Source: Litorivivens sp041625575
GTDB taxonomy: Bacteria; Pseudomonadota; Gammaproteobacteria; Pseudomonadales; Spongiibacteraceae
Length of the DNA: 44,210 bases
Reading direction: 5' to 3'
Assembly: GCA_041625575.1 (NCBI GenBank)
Contig: JBFJTG010000015.1
Location: 1 to 44,210, forward strand
In this document: one piece after another, positions 25,589 to 33,672 of the stretch
How the letters are laid out: the number at the start of each line of letters is the position of its first letter
Position numbering within the stretch: position 1 is the stretch's first letter
Translations under genes and position numbers: made by a program
The notes under the pieces: model-generated
What the model was told of the DNA's origin: nothing
Database searches by the model: none
The model's input: only the letters and a program-made list of their open reading frames with translations

Positions 25589-26104
25589 TTAGCGGCTGCC
25601 GGGCCAGTGCGCCATAACGCTAACTGAACCCGCCTTACCCAGCGGTTGGCCGTCAGCGTCAAGCACCCGTGCGCTGATTTGACGCGAACCCGGCTTTAGA
25701 CGATTAATCGTGTGCCGCTGACTCGAGCCGACAATCAGACTTTCACCATCCAACAAAAATTCGAGGCGGTGTTTTGGCAGCAGCGGCGGGTGCACGCTGA
25801 CACTTACCTGAGTGGGCACCAGGCCGTTGGGGATCACGCTGCCATCTGCCGGTTGCACGATCTTTACCACGTACCCCGCGCCCTCGTCTCTGGATTCCGC
25901 TTTCTTGGCGCGCGGCCGCGGCGTAAGCGCCGGAGTGCGATTGGTGTCTTGCAGCTCAATACGCTCCGCACTGTCGCTTTGTCGGTCACTAAAGACTGCA
26001 TTGCCGTGCTTGTCTTTACTGCGGTATATGCCCGGTGCGGACTCATCAGCCAGCAGGCCGCCCGCAAAACAGAGAATTGTGCCTATACAGAATAATCGCT
26101 TCAT
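25589..26104 (-). CDS. DUF4124 periplasmic protein
   Basis: A 171-aa exported protein with a signal peptide (MKRLFCIGTILCFAGGLLA). An N-terminal DUF4124 segment follows (IYRSKDKHGNAVFSDRQS, about 25-45), then a proline/basic linker. The C-terminal Ig-like domain has PADGSVIPNGLVP and ends VSVMAHWPG. DUF4124 proteins are often found beside ntrB in Pseudomonas relatives, though their role is unknown. The ATG at 26104 is taken because it starts the signal peptide; a TTG six codons earlier is open. The gene is cut off from glnA by a strong terminator and from ntrB by the NtrC-controlled promoter. Confidence 0.85.
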   Translation of the reverse strand: MKRLFCIGTILCFAGGLLADESAPGIYRSKDKHGNAVFSDRQSDSAERIELQDTNRTPALTPRPRAKKAESRDEGAGYVVKIVQPADGSVIPNGLVPTQVSVSVHPPLLPKHRLEFLLDGESLIVGSSQRHTINRLKPGSRQISARVLDADGQPLGKAGSVSVMAHWPGSR

Positions 26105-26219
26105 ACGCTGATAGTTAGCCAAGGAGGCCTTGCCGTCAATAGCGCACTGAGGATTCTGCGGTGCCGCAGCAAAAACGCGCCCGCCTACATCCGACTATAA
26201 AGCAGTGCAACTAGCGGGC

Positions 26220-26244
26220 AAAAAAAAGCCCGGCATTGCCGGGC
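26220..26244 (-). terminator. Intrinsic terminator of glnA
   Basis: On the minus strand GCCCGGC - AAT - GCCGGGC is followed by eight T residues (8 A at 26220-26227 on the plus strand). The stem is a perfect 7 bp with a 3-base loop, 20 bases after the glnA stop. Confidence 0.93.
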
Positions 26245-26264
26245 TTTCAAATCACGCTCTGTGA

Positions 26265-27671
26265 TTAAACGCTGTAGTACATGTCAAATTCAACAGGGTG
26301 AGTTGTCATGGCCAGACGCTCAACTTCAGTGCCTTTCAGACCGATGTAGGCATCGATCATGTCGTCGTCGAATACACCGCCAGCTGTCAGGAACTCGCGG
26401 TCTGCATCCAGCGCAGCCAGAGCCTGATCCAGTGACGAGGCAACGGTTGGGATCGCCGCTGCTTCTTCAGCAGGCAGGTCGTACAGATCCTTGTCGGCAG
26501 CATCGCCGGGGTGAATCTTGTTCTGGATACCGTCAAGGCCAGCCATCAGGTAGGCCGCAAACATCAGGTACGGGTTGGCTGCAGGGTCACCAAAACGCAC
26601 TTCGATGCGACGTGCTTTCGGGTTAGCCACGTAGGGGATACGGATAGACGCTGAACGGTTGCGAGCAGAGTATGCCAGCATGACCGGAGCTTCAAAACCG
26701 GGTACCAGACGCTTGTATGAGTTGGTAGACGGGTTAGCAAAGGCGTTCAGGGCACGGGCGTGCTTGATGATACCGCCGATGTAGAACAACGCTGTTTCAG
26801 ACAGACCGCCGTACACGTCACCGGCAAACAGGTTAGTGCCGTCTTTGCTCAGGGACATGTGGCAGTGCATGCCGCTGCCGTTGTCGCCAACCAGAGGCTT
26901 GGGCATAAAGGTTGCTGTTTTGCCGTAGGCGTGGGCAACGTTGTGCACTGCGTATTTCAGAATCTGAACTTCGTCAGCTTTGCTTACACAGGTGTTGGGG
27001 CCAACGCCGATTTCACACTGGCCAGCCGTTCCCACTTCGTGGTGATGAACTTCGATATCGAGGCCCATGGCTTCCATCGCGTGGCACATGGCACCGCGCA
27101 GATCGTGCAAGCTATCGACCGGAGGCACGGGGAAGTAGCCGCCCTTAATACCGGGACGGTGACCGAAGTTGCCGTCTTCAAACACTTTATTGGAAGACCA
27201 GGACGCTTCGTCAGAGTTTATGCTATAGCCGGCACCACTGATATCGGCATGCCACTTCACGTCATCAAATACGAAGAATTCAGGCTCAGGACCAAACAAA
27301 GCAGTGTCAGCAATACCGGTAGACTTCAGGTAGGCCTCGGCGCGCGCAGCAATGGAGCGCGGGTCGCGGTTATAGCCCAGCATGGTTGAAGGCTCGACAA
27401 TGTTGCAGCGAACAATAACAGTCGCATCATCGGTGAAAGGGTCCATGAAGGAAGCCGCATCGTCAGGCATCAGGATCATGTCTGACTCGTTGATACCCTT
27501 CCAGCCAGAGATGGAAGAGCCGTCAAACATTTTGCCTTCTTCGAAAAAACTGGCGTCGACATCTTTCGCAGGAATGGTGACGTGCTGCTCTTTACCTTTA
27601 GTATCGGTAAAACGCAGGTCTGCCCAGATTGCTTCGTTGTCTTTAATCAGATTCAGAGTTTTCTCTGACAT
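26265..27671 (-). CDS. glnA: Glutamine synthetase type I
   Basis: A 468-aa dodecameric GlnA that makes glutamine from glutamate and ammonia, the main ammonia-assimilation step. It has the beta-grasp N-terminal domain, MFDGSSISGW, the catalytic domain with NGSGMHCHMS and the KDLYDLP segment. The Tyr of KDLYDLP is the adenylylation site (Tyr397 region), so GlnE-type control is expected. The start MSEKTLNLIK is fixed by GGAGG upstream. The open frame further upstream overlaps the promoter and is not coding. A sigma-54 promoter and NtrC site precede it, and a strong terminator follows. Confidence 0.98.
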   Translation of the reverse strand: MSEKTLNLIKDNEAIWADLRFTDTKGKEQHVTIPAKDVDASFFEEGKMFDGSSISGWKGINESDMILMPDDAASFMDPFTDDATVIVRCNIVEPSTMLGYNRDPRSIAARAEAYLKSTGIADTALFGPEPEFFVFDDVKWHADISGAGYSINSDEASWSSNKVFEDGNFGHRPGIKGGYFPVPPVDSLHDLRGAMCHAMEAMGLDIEVHHHEVGTAGQCEIGVGPNTCVSKADEVQILKYAVHNVAHAYGKTATFMPKPLVGDNGSGMHCHMSLSKDGTNLFAGDVYGGLSETALFYIGGIIKHARALNAFANPSTNSYKRLVPGFEAPVMLAYSARNRSASIRIPYVANPKARRIEVRFGDPAANPYLMFAAYLMAGLDGIQNKIHPGDAADKDLYDLPAEEAAAIPTVASSLDQALAALDADREFLTAGGVFDDDMIDAYIGLKGTEVERLAMTTHPVEFDMYYSV

Positions 27672-27782
27672 TAGGGTTATCCTCCAGTAGAGAGTCTTGT
27701 TGTGTCGGCGCGGCCGAAAGTGGGCGATTATATGCCGTTCAGACAACGCCGCATAGCGGCCTTGTGAGTACGGTGACATAAA

Positions 27783-27797
27783 GCAAAAGGTATGCCA
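27783..27797 (-). promoter_or_regulatory. Sigma-54 promoter of glnA
   Basis: On the minus strand TGGCATACCTTTTGC matches the RpoN consensus TGGCAYRNNNNTTGC at every fixed position, with GG and GC 10 bases apart. Transcription would start near 27771, about 100 bases before the glnA ATG. Confidence 0.88.
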
Positions 27798-27878
27798 CAA
27801 AACCGGCAGCCTTTAAAGGCGAAAAACAGGCGCTTTAACGCCGTTTTGCCTGATTAACGTGCAAGAATCACGCAGTTC

Positions 27879-27893
27879 GCACCGTAGTGGTGC
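27879..27893. promoter_or_regulatory. NtrC site (enhancer) upstream of glnA
   Basis: GCACC-GTAGT-GGTGC is a full match to the NtrC palindrome. It is centred about 115 bases upstream of the predicted sigma-54 start, close to the -108 site at E. coli glnA. A convincing second site one or three helical turns further was not found. Confidence 0.8.
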
Positions 27894-27957
27894 GCATACG
27901 CCCCATTATGGCGCACACTATTAAGTTCAGCGCGCTGCACAGAGCCTGCAGGGGCAG

Positions 27958-27963
27958 TATAAT
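27958..27963 (+). promoter_or_regulatory. Candidate thiI -10 box
   Basis: TATAAT at 27958-27963, 32 bases before the thiI ATG. The -35 at 17 bases (CTGCAC) is poor. The glnA NtrC enhancer lies 65 bases upstream of this box. Confidence 0.5.
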
Positions 27964-27994
27964 AGCGCGTTTTCCCCGCGCATACCGGAGCATC

Positions 27995-29449
27995 ATGAAG
28001 TTTATCGTCAAGTTTTTCCCCGAAATCACCATTAAAAGCCGCCCGGTACGCAAACAATTCGTCAAACAACTGCACGTCAACCTCAAGCGCCTGCTGCAGG
28101 TCATCGACCCGGCAATTCATATCGAGCGGCAGTGGGACCAGATCGTCATTAGCAGCAAGCTAAAAGACCCTGCCGCCATAACTGCCATTACCGAGACTCT
28201 CAGCAATACACCCGGCATCGCACTCTTTTTAGATGTACTGGAATTCCCACTTGTCGATATCCACACTATCTACGAGCAAACCCAGGCCCTGTGGGGTGAA
28301 CGCCTGGCCGGAAAGACTTTCAGCGTGCGCTGCAAGCGCAGCGGCAAACACGACTTTCAGTCACTGGATGTTGAGCGCTATGTCGGCGGCGGCCTTAACC
28401 AGCACAGCGAAGCCGCAGGGGTCGACCTGAGCAATCCCGACATCGTCGTTCGCATCGAAGTGCGTGACGAGTTCGTCTACATCGTCAATCAGCGCCACCC
28501 CGGCATGGGCGGCTATCCACTGGGGAGCCTCGATCCGGTCTTGTCGTTGATATCCGGCGGCTTCGATTCACCGGTAGCTAGCTACCTGATGATGAAACGC
28601 GGACTGCGCACACACTTTTGCTTCTTTAATTTAGGTGGCCGCGAGCACGAAATCGGCGTGAAGGAAGTCGCCCTCTATCTGTGGCTGAAATACGGTGCCT
28701 CCCACCGCGTTAAATTTGTTACCGTGCCTTTCGAAGCAGTCGTCGGCGAAATCCTCAAAAACGTCGACAACTCACAGATGGGCGTTGTGCTAAAGCGCAT
28801 GATGTTACGCGCAGCCGAAAGGGTTGCGGACCAACTTAATGTGCAGGCCCTCGTCACCGGAGAGGCCATTGCCCAGGTCTCAAGCCAGACCCTTACCAAC
28901 CTGTCCGTCATTGATGCCGTGACCGACAAGCTCGTGCTCCGCCCCCTGATTGCAGCCAATAAAGGCGACATCATTCGCACCGCCACGGAAATTGGTACCG
29001 AAGAATTTGCCGCCAATATGCCCGAGTACTGTGGCGTTATTTCGGTCAAACCCACCACCAAGGCCAAGCCCGAAAAAATTGCCGCCCAGGAAGCCAACTT
29101 TGATTTTGCCGTGCTTGAGCAAGCACTCAGTGACGCTCGCTACACCACCATCGACCAACTGGCCGACGAAGAACTCGAGCGCATCGAAATCGAAGTGCTA
29201 CCCGTGCCGCTGCCCAATTCAGTGGTCATAGATGTTCGCCACCCCGATGAAACCACGCGCCGTCCACTGTTGCTGCCGGGTACTGAAGTTCTTGCCCTGC
29301 CCTTTTACGAGCTACACAGTCAGTCGGCAAGCTTAAAAACCGACACTACTTACCTGCTTTACTGCGACAAAGGCGTTATGAGTCGACTCCATGCAGCCCA
29401 CCTAGTGGAGCAGGGCTTCACTAACATCAAGGTCTACCGACCGAACTAA
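27995..29449 (+). CDS. thiI: tRNA 4-thiouridine synthetase ThiI
   Basis: A 484-aa enzyme that makes s4U8 in tRNA and supplies sulfur for thiamine thiazole. It has an N-terminal ferredoxin-like and THUMP domain (about 1-170). The PP-loop ATPase is SLISGGFDSPVASY. A C-terminal rhodanese domain carries the persulfide Cys in LLYCDKGVMSRL, so this is the long form acting in both pathways. The ATG at 27995 (MKFIVKFFPEITIKS) has GGAG 6 bases upstream. The frame is open before it, but those codons lie in the promoter region. It is divergent from glnA, as in Pseudomonas. Confidence 0.96.
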   Translation: MKFIVKFFPEITIKSRPVRKQFVKQLHVNLKRLLQVIDPAIHIERQWDQIVISSKLKDPAAITAITETLSNTPGIALFLDVLEFPLVDIHTIYEQTQALWGERLAGKTFSVRCKRSGKHDFQSLDVERYVGGGLNQHSEAAGVDLSNPDIVVRIEVRDEFVYIVNQRHPGMGGYPLGSLDPVLSLISGGFDSPVASYLMMKRGLRTHFCFFNLGGREHEIGVKEVALYLWLKYGASHRVKFVTVPFEAVVGEILKNVDNSQMGVVLKRMMLRAAERVADQLNVQALVTGEAIAQVSSQTLTNLSVIDAVTDKLVLRPLIAANKGDIIRTATEIGTEEFAANMPEYCGVISVKPTTKAKPEKIAAQEANFDFAVLEQALSDARYTTIDQLADEELERIEIEVLPVPLPNSVVIDVRHPDETTRRPLLLPGTEVLALPFYELHSQSASLKTDTTYLLYCDKGVMSRLHAAHLVEQGFTNIKVYRPN

Positions 29450-29606
29450 GCCGCATAAAAATTGTAAATAATCACACTTTCGCAATTTTCGATCGCCGCC
29501 TCTGCCCTAAGAAGCCCTGATAGCGGCTTATCAATCTGCGCTATTGTCTGAATTCACCGCGCGAATTGGTTTCAGCGTCAACATTGGTCTTGAATCTTCC
29601 TACCTT

Positions 29607-29622
29607 CATTGTGCGCACAATG
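29607..29622. promoter_or_regulatory. 16-bp perfect palindrome, candidate operator
   Basis: CATTGTGCGCACAATG is fully self-complementary. It lies 65 bases before the start of the secreted hydrolase gene, in an otherwise featureless, then AT-rich leader. It is a likely site for a homodimeric regulator; which one is not known. Confidence 0.5.
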
Positions 29623-29686
29623 TTTGGCTTTCAATAAAAAATATAAATCAATAACAATAATCAAATAACAGAAAGAGGGAATAACA

Positions 29687-30694
29687 ATGCGCTACCTGTC
29701 CGCACTACCTGCGGTGTTAGGTCTGTTGCTGCTGTCCGCAGCATCCAATGTGTTTGCAGCACCCTGCCTGATCTTCGTTCACGGCAAGCAAACCGACACC
29801 AATACCTATACCAGCTACACCGCCGCCCGCAATTACTGGGTCGACGGCAGCAACGACTTTATCAAAGTCGCCACCAAAAACTTTGCGACCGACTACTACG
29901 TTGTTGGCTATAACGGCACACGCCCCTACTGGGAGTCCCAGTCAGCGGGTGAAGTCGCCAACGAAATTGTCGCCGCTACCAACGGCACTCCAGACGGCGG
30001 CGGCAACAGCTGCAGCCAAACCTATGCCCAAGGCGGTACCTTCTGGATTGTGGCCCACAGCATGGGCAGCACCATTACCGACTACATCCTGGGTAATAAC
30101 GATTCCTCAGATCCTAACTACAACTACAACGGGCCCTACGACACGGTTGCTACTCGCGTCAGCCTGGCCATGACACTTGGCGGTGCCCACCGCGGCTCGG
30201 AAGGTGCGGACGCAGTTTGCGGTCAATCCAGCGGTGGCTGTAACTGGTTTGCCGGCTGGATTCAGTCTTGCGACGATGCCACCAACTGGCTGCGCAGCTC
30301 CAACGACGTGCAGGTTCGCACCTACTCCAGCGCACCGGCTAAAAATATCTATCTGACCGGCGGCTACGAAGCGATCTTTGGCGCCAGCGCCTGCCTTAGC
30401 GGCGAAGACGATGGCGTTGTGCAATATGCCTCCATCTTTGCCTGTGATGGCAGCGCCACTGCCAGCTATAACAACAGCAACGCCTGCGGCAACAGCTACA
30501 AGCAGGAAGTGTCCGGCTTCAAGAATCTAGACGGCGCGCATGAAAACCATAGCGATGAGCGCGACGCCAGCGACTCGGACACTCGCCGCGCCATACCCGA
30601 CGGTATCTGGACTTGCAGTGGCTCGCCCTGCGCACCCAATACCTCGGTGCAGAGCTCCATGACCAGCGCCAAATTCATCAGCATCCTCTACTAA
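29687..30694 (+). CDS. Secreted lipase-like alpha/beta hydrolase
   Basis: A 335-aa exported protein. The signal peptide is about 24 residues (SNVFA end). The mature part starts with PCLIFVHGKQ, the oxyanion-loop HG of lipases. The elbow is AHSMGS (Ser125). Probable triad partners are Asp241/242 in GEDDGVV and His285 in DGAHENHS. The mature chain has ten Cys (27, 109, 178, 185, 195, 236, 253, 267, 310, 315), so up to five disulfides, and is rich in Asn/Ser/Tyr/Gly, typical of an extracellular enzyme. I do not recognise a named family. The ribosome-binding site AGAGGGA is good. It is 22 bases upstream of an exported partner gene. Substrate, lipid or polyester, is unknown. Confidence 0.82.
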   Translation: MRYLSALPAVLGLLLLSAASNVFAAPCLIFVHGKQTDTNTYTSYTAARNYWVDGSNDFIKVATKNFATDYYVVGYNGTRPYWESQSAGEVANEIVAATNGTPDGGGNSCSQTYAQGGTFWIVAHSMGSTITDYILGNNDSSDPNYNYNGPYDTVATRVSLAMTLGGAHRGSEGADAVCGQSSGGCNWFAGWIQSCDDATNWLRSSNDVQVRTYSSAPAKNIYLTGGYEAIFGASACLSGEDDGVVQYASIFACDGSATASYNNSNACGNSYKQEVSGFKNLDGAHENHSDERDASDSDTRRAIPDGIWTCSGSPCAPNTSVQSSMTSAKFISILY

Positions 30695-30716
30695 CGCACT
30701 GCACAGGAGAAAAGTA

Positions 30717-31736
30717 ATGAAAGTATTTACGAAAATTGCAGTGTATTCGGCGCTGCCACTTATGCTGACTAACGCGGCGCTCGCAGCTGAGGCTCCCAAT
30801 CTTGCCGAGCGCGCTGCAGCAGATTACTTAGAGCTGGCGAAGTATCCGGAGTGGTCGCTACCGATCCCTGTCGATGCGGCCAACCCCATTTTGTCCGAGC
30901 GCGATCCCGCAGTTCTTTCGCAATCCGGCCCTAACGGCGCCGGCCCCGCCCTGTCAATCTGGCTGGACGAAGTGCGCTACGAGCTAGGCGAAACCGTTAG
31001 CGTGTTCGCACGCTTGCAGGATCGCGCGCTGGCAGACAGCGACATTCTGACCTCGCCCCAACCCAAATCCGTGGGCCCCTGGACAGTGTCAGGTGAAGTT
31101 GTTTCCCAGACCGGTGACGCCATGGGTTCGCTCGAATTTAACGACAAGGGCGAAGGCGCCGATGCACAGGCCGGCGACGGCATTTTCAGCGCGGCTTATG
31201 TACTGCCGGAAAGCGGCCAACCCGCCTTGGGGCAAGCCACCAATCTGGGCTACCGCGTAACAGCAGCGAACGATGCGCAAGAAACACGCACGGCTTTCGG
31301 GGGCTTTCAATACAGCAACCCCGCCGCCGCGCTGACTGGCGTATTTAAAGACCGCGTGGAAAACGGTAGCCTGGTGATTTCTGCTCAAATCGACGTGAAA
31401 CGTGCCGGTCGCGTTCATATCGCAGGCGTATTAAACGCCGTGACGGGAACGCCGCTAGCCGCTGCTCAGGCCGCAAAGGTTGTTGCCGAAGGAGTGCAGT
31501 GGGTTGATCTGACTGTGTACGGGCTTATTTTGCGCGAAGCAGCCTTAGCCGGTCCGTTTACGCTTAGCTCGGTAACGCTAACCAGCACACAGGGCATGCC
31601 CAACGCACTTGGCCCGGTACTGGAAGATGCGCACACCACCTCAAGCTATTTGCCAGTGGCTTTCACTGACAAAGGTTTCGGTCGTGTTGACCTGCTCGAT
31701 GCTGCGGCACGTTTGCAAGCAATCGCGGCACCCTAA
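30717..31736 (+). CDS. Exported beta-rich partner protein of the secreted hydrolase
   Basis: A 339-aa protein with a Sec signal (ending NAALA, about residue 23). The segment after it (LAERAAADYLELAKYPEWS) is helical. A middle beta-sandwich domain follows with the acidic FNDKGEGADAQAGDGIFSA loop (about 142-160), like the Asp-rich calcium-type loops of choice-of-anchor X/Ig-like domains. A second beta domain and the tail FGRVDLLDAAARLQ complete it. No anchor, barrel or protease motif is seen. A strong AGGAG site and 22-base spacing show it is in the hydrolase operon, and the terminator follows its stop. It may assist folding, secretion or inhibition of the hydrolase, by inference from pairing. 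Confidence 0.75.
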   Translation: MKVFTKIAVYSALPLMLTNAALAAEAPNLAERAAADYLELAKYPEWSLPIPVDAANPILSERDPAVLSQSGPNGAGPALSIWLDEVRYELGETVSVFARLQDRALADSDILTSPQPKSVGPWTVSGEVVSQTGDAMGSLEFNDKGEGADAQAGDGIFSAAYVLPESGQPALGQATNLGYRVTAANDAQETRTAFGGFQYSNPAAALTGVFKDRVENGSLVISAQIDVKRAGRVHIAGVLNAVTGTPLAAAQAAKVVAEGVQWVDLTVYGLILREAALAGPFTLSSVTLTSTQGMPNALGPVLEDAHTTSSYLPVAFTDKGFGRVDLLDAAARLQAIAAP

Positions 31737-31753
31737 AAGCAAAGCATTAGTTA

Positions 31754-31778
31754 AGGCGGCGCAAGCCGCCTTTTTTTT
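31754..31778 (+). terminator. Intrinsic terminator of the hydrolase operon
   Basis: GGCGGC - GCAA - GCCGCC, extended by AA/TT, followed by eight T (31771-31778). It lies about 20 bases after the stop at 31736 and isolates the two-gene operon from trmL. Confidence 0.94.
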
Positions 31779-31880
31779 GCCCGCATTTTCGTCCGGCGGT
31801 GGCCTTTGAAACGCGCCCCACTTATTATCCCTCGCCTAGCAAGCCAACTCTAAACCCACGCTAGCAAGCGGGAAGCGCCC

Positions 31881-32345
31881 ATGCTGAACATTGTGCTCTA
31901 TCAACCGGAAATTCCGCCCAACACCGGCAATATCATCCGCCTGTGCGCCAACACCGGCATGCAATTGCATTTGATAAAACCACTGGGATTTGTGCTCGAT
32001 GATAAGCGCCTGCGCCGGGCCGGGCTGGACTACCACGAATGGGCTGCGGTCAAAACACACAGCAGCTGGGAAGCCTTTGTCGAGAGTGAGCAGCCGCTGC
32101 GCATTTATGCCTGCAGCACGAAGGGCAGCAAAGCCCACAGTCAGGCAAATTATAAAGCAGGGGATTGTTTGGTATTTGGCCCTGAAAGCCGCGGACTACC
32201 CGCAGAATTTCTGGCTGCACTGCCTGCGGATCAGATACTGCGCCTACCGATGAAAACCCAAAGTCGGAGCTTGAATTTGTCAAACGCTGTCAGCATTTTT
32301 GTTTACGAAGCCTGGCGCCAACTCGATTTTGCCGGCGGCGCCTGA
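31881..32345 (+). CDS. trmL: tRNA (cytidine/uridine-34-2'-O)-methyltransferase TrmL
   Basis: A 154-aa SPOUT methyltransferase that methylates the ribose of the wobble base in tRNA-Leu. SPOUT features are NIVLYQPEIPPNTGNIIR at the N-terminus, VFGPESRGLP (motif 2, SAM knot) and RSLNLSNAVSIFVYEAWRQ (motif 3). The length is standard (about 155). It converges on secB with 12 bases between stops, as in Pseudomonas. Confidence 0.96.
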   Translation: MLNIVLYQPEIPPNTGNIIRLCANTGMQLHLIKPLGFVLDDKRLRRAGLDYHEWAAVKTHSSWEAFVESEQPLRIYACSTKGSKAHSQANYKAGDCLVFGPESRGLPAEFLAALPADQILRLPMKTQSRSLNLSNAVSIFVYEAWRQLDFAGGA

Positions 32346-32357
32346 CACGGGCCTTGC

Positions 32358-32810
32358 CTAGTGCTTTTGCGCGCCCGGACTGGCAGCGGCCTGTTTTTGC
32401 GCCTCACGAAACAAAGCTTCGAAGTTAACCGGCTGCAAGGCAATCGCAGGAAAGCCACCTTTCAATGCGAGCGAATCTACCGCTTCTCTCGCATAAGGGA
32501 ATAGAAGATTCGGACAAGCGATACCCAGAACCTGTTTTAAGGTATCACCCTCAATCCCCTCAATGGCAAACAGGCCCGCCTGCTGAACTTCAATCAGCAA
32601 TACCTGCTCGTCCGCCAGCTCAGCCGTCAGGGTAATAGTGAGCACAACCTCATGGCTGTTCTCGGCAACATGGCTGCTGCGGGTATTGAGGTCAACCTTG
32701 AAACTCGGCTTCCAGCTTTTGGTAAAAACCAAGGGGCTGTTGGGTGACTCCAGCGAGAGGTCTTTCACGTAAATGCGTTGCAGTGCGAATTTTTGCGCTT
32801 CTTCAGCCAT
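32358..32810 (-). CDS. secB: Protein-export chaperone SecB
   Basis: A 150-aa tetrameric cytoplasmic chaperone that keeps preproteins unfolded and hands them to SecA. Family segments QRIYVKDLSLESPNSP, IACPNLLFPYAREAVDSL and GGFPAIALQPVNFEALF are all present. The alanine-rich C-terminal tail is short. It is downstream of grxC on the same strand with a 40-base gap, the usual grxC-secB order. Confidence 0.97.
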   Translation of the reverse strand: MAEEAQKFALQRIYVKDLSLESPNSPLVFTKSWKPSFKVDLNTRSSHVAENSHEVVLTITLTAELADEQVLLIEVQQAGLFAIEGIEGDTLKQVLGIACPNLLFPYAREAVDSLALKGGFPAIALQPVNFEALFREAQKQAAASPGAQKH

Positions 32811-32850
32811 TGATAATCCTATTTTTTATCTAGTTAACTTAAGTACGTTA

Positions 32851-33108
32851 TTAAGCCGTCAGCATCCGGTCCAGCTCGCCGCGCCTATCCAGCGCGATGA
32901 GTTCATCACAACCGCCGACGTAGGTATCCCCGATCCAGATTTGCGGTACCGTCGTGCTGCCACCCGTCATTTTCACCAGTCTGGCGCGCATTTCCCGGTC
33001 GCCATCAACGGCAACCTCGTCAACCTCGGCAGCCTTGTGCGCCAGCAACTGCTTGGCGTGAACGCAATAGGGGCAAAAACGCGTGGTGTAAATTTTAACC
33101 TTACTCAT
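32851..33108 (-). CDS. grxC: Glutaredoxin 3
   Basis: An 85-aa dithiol glutaredoxin with active site CPYC (Cys12, Cys15), TVPQIWIG (cis-proline loop) and GGCDEL. It reduces disulfides with glutathione. It starts 6 bases after the rhodanese gene stop, so the three genes rhodanese-grxC-secB form one unit. Confidence 0.97.
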   Translation of the reverse strand: MSKVKIYTTRFCPYCVHAKQLLAHKAAEVDEVAVDGDREMRARLVKMTGGSTTVPQIWIGDTYVGGCDELIALDRRGELDRMLTA

Positions 33109-33114
33109 CGCATG

Positions 33115-33531
33115 TTAGCCCTTTACCAAGGGCAGTTGCTGGCTCTGCCACTCCATCATGCCGCCTGACATGCGATTTACGCCGGTGAAGCCCTTGGCTG
33201 CCAGTTTCTTACCGACGCCACCAGAATGCTGCCCCATCTTGCATACCAAGATAAGCGGTTTTTCTTTGTAGGCTTCCAGCTCGCCCATGCGCGAATCTAC
33301 ACTGGCAAAGGGAACATTAATTGCGTCAACAATGTGCCCGGTCTTGTAGTCCTTTGCATCACGCAAGTCGATAACCACCGCATCCTGCTGGTTAATCAGA
33401 TTGACAGCCGCCTGCGGGCTGACCGCTGTGCCCGAGCGCTTGGAATCATGAAACACCAGCAGCAAGACGCAACTTAACAAGGCGCCGACCAGCATCCACT
33501 GCTGCCCCAGAAAAACAATAAAGGATTCCAT
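33115..33531 (-). CDS. Membrane-anchored rhodanese-like protein (YibN type)
   Basis: A 138-aa protein with one N-terminal membrane helix (about 10-27) and a single rhodanese domain (about 38-135). The catalytic Cys97 is in LVCKMGQHSG, so sulfurtransferase activity is possible. It corresponds to E. coli YibN, which is likewise encoded between gpmI and grxC. It leads the rhodanese-grxC-secB operon and is divergent from gpmI. Confidence 0.92.
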   Translation of the reverse strand: MESFIVFLGQQWMLVGALLSCVLLLVFHDSKRSGTAVSPQAAVNLINQQDAVVIDLRDAKDYKTGHIVDAINVPFASVDSRMGELEAYKEKPLILVCKMGQHSGGVGKKLAAKGFTGVNRMSGGMMEWQSQQLPLVKG

Positions 33532-33672
33532 GCAAAACCTCTGTGCGGGAATTTTCGAAAGCCGCGATTATACACGGATCAATAGCGTCCTGCCTGCACT
33601 TGCAGGCGCGTAGCGGCTGCCGGGGATAGCCGTTACAATAGGCGCCCCGTTAATCGACCATTCTGGACCTCA

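Noticed and set aside
27672..27800. Upstream extension of glnA
   Set aside because: It covers the sigma-54 promoter and lies before the GGAGG site of the canonical MSEKTL start.
27887..27994. Upstream extension of thiI
   Set aside because: The codons run through the NtrC enhancer and TATAAT promoter. The canonical MKFIVKFFP start at 27995 has GGAG.
29450..29686. A tRNA or small RNA in the gap before the secreted hydrolase gene
   Set aside because: I found no cloverleaf, CCA end or clear terminator. Only the palindrome and AT-rich leader are visible.
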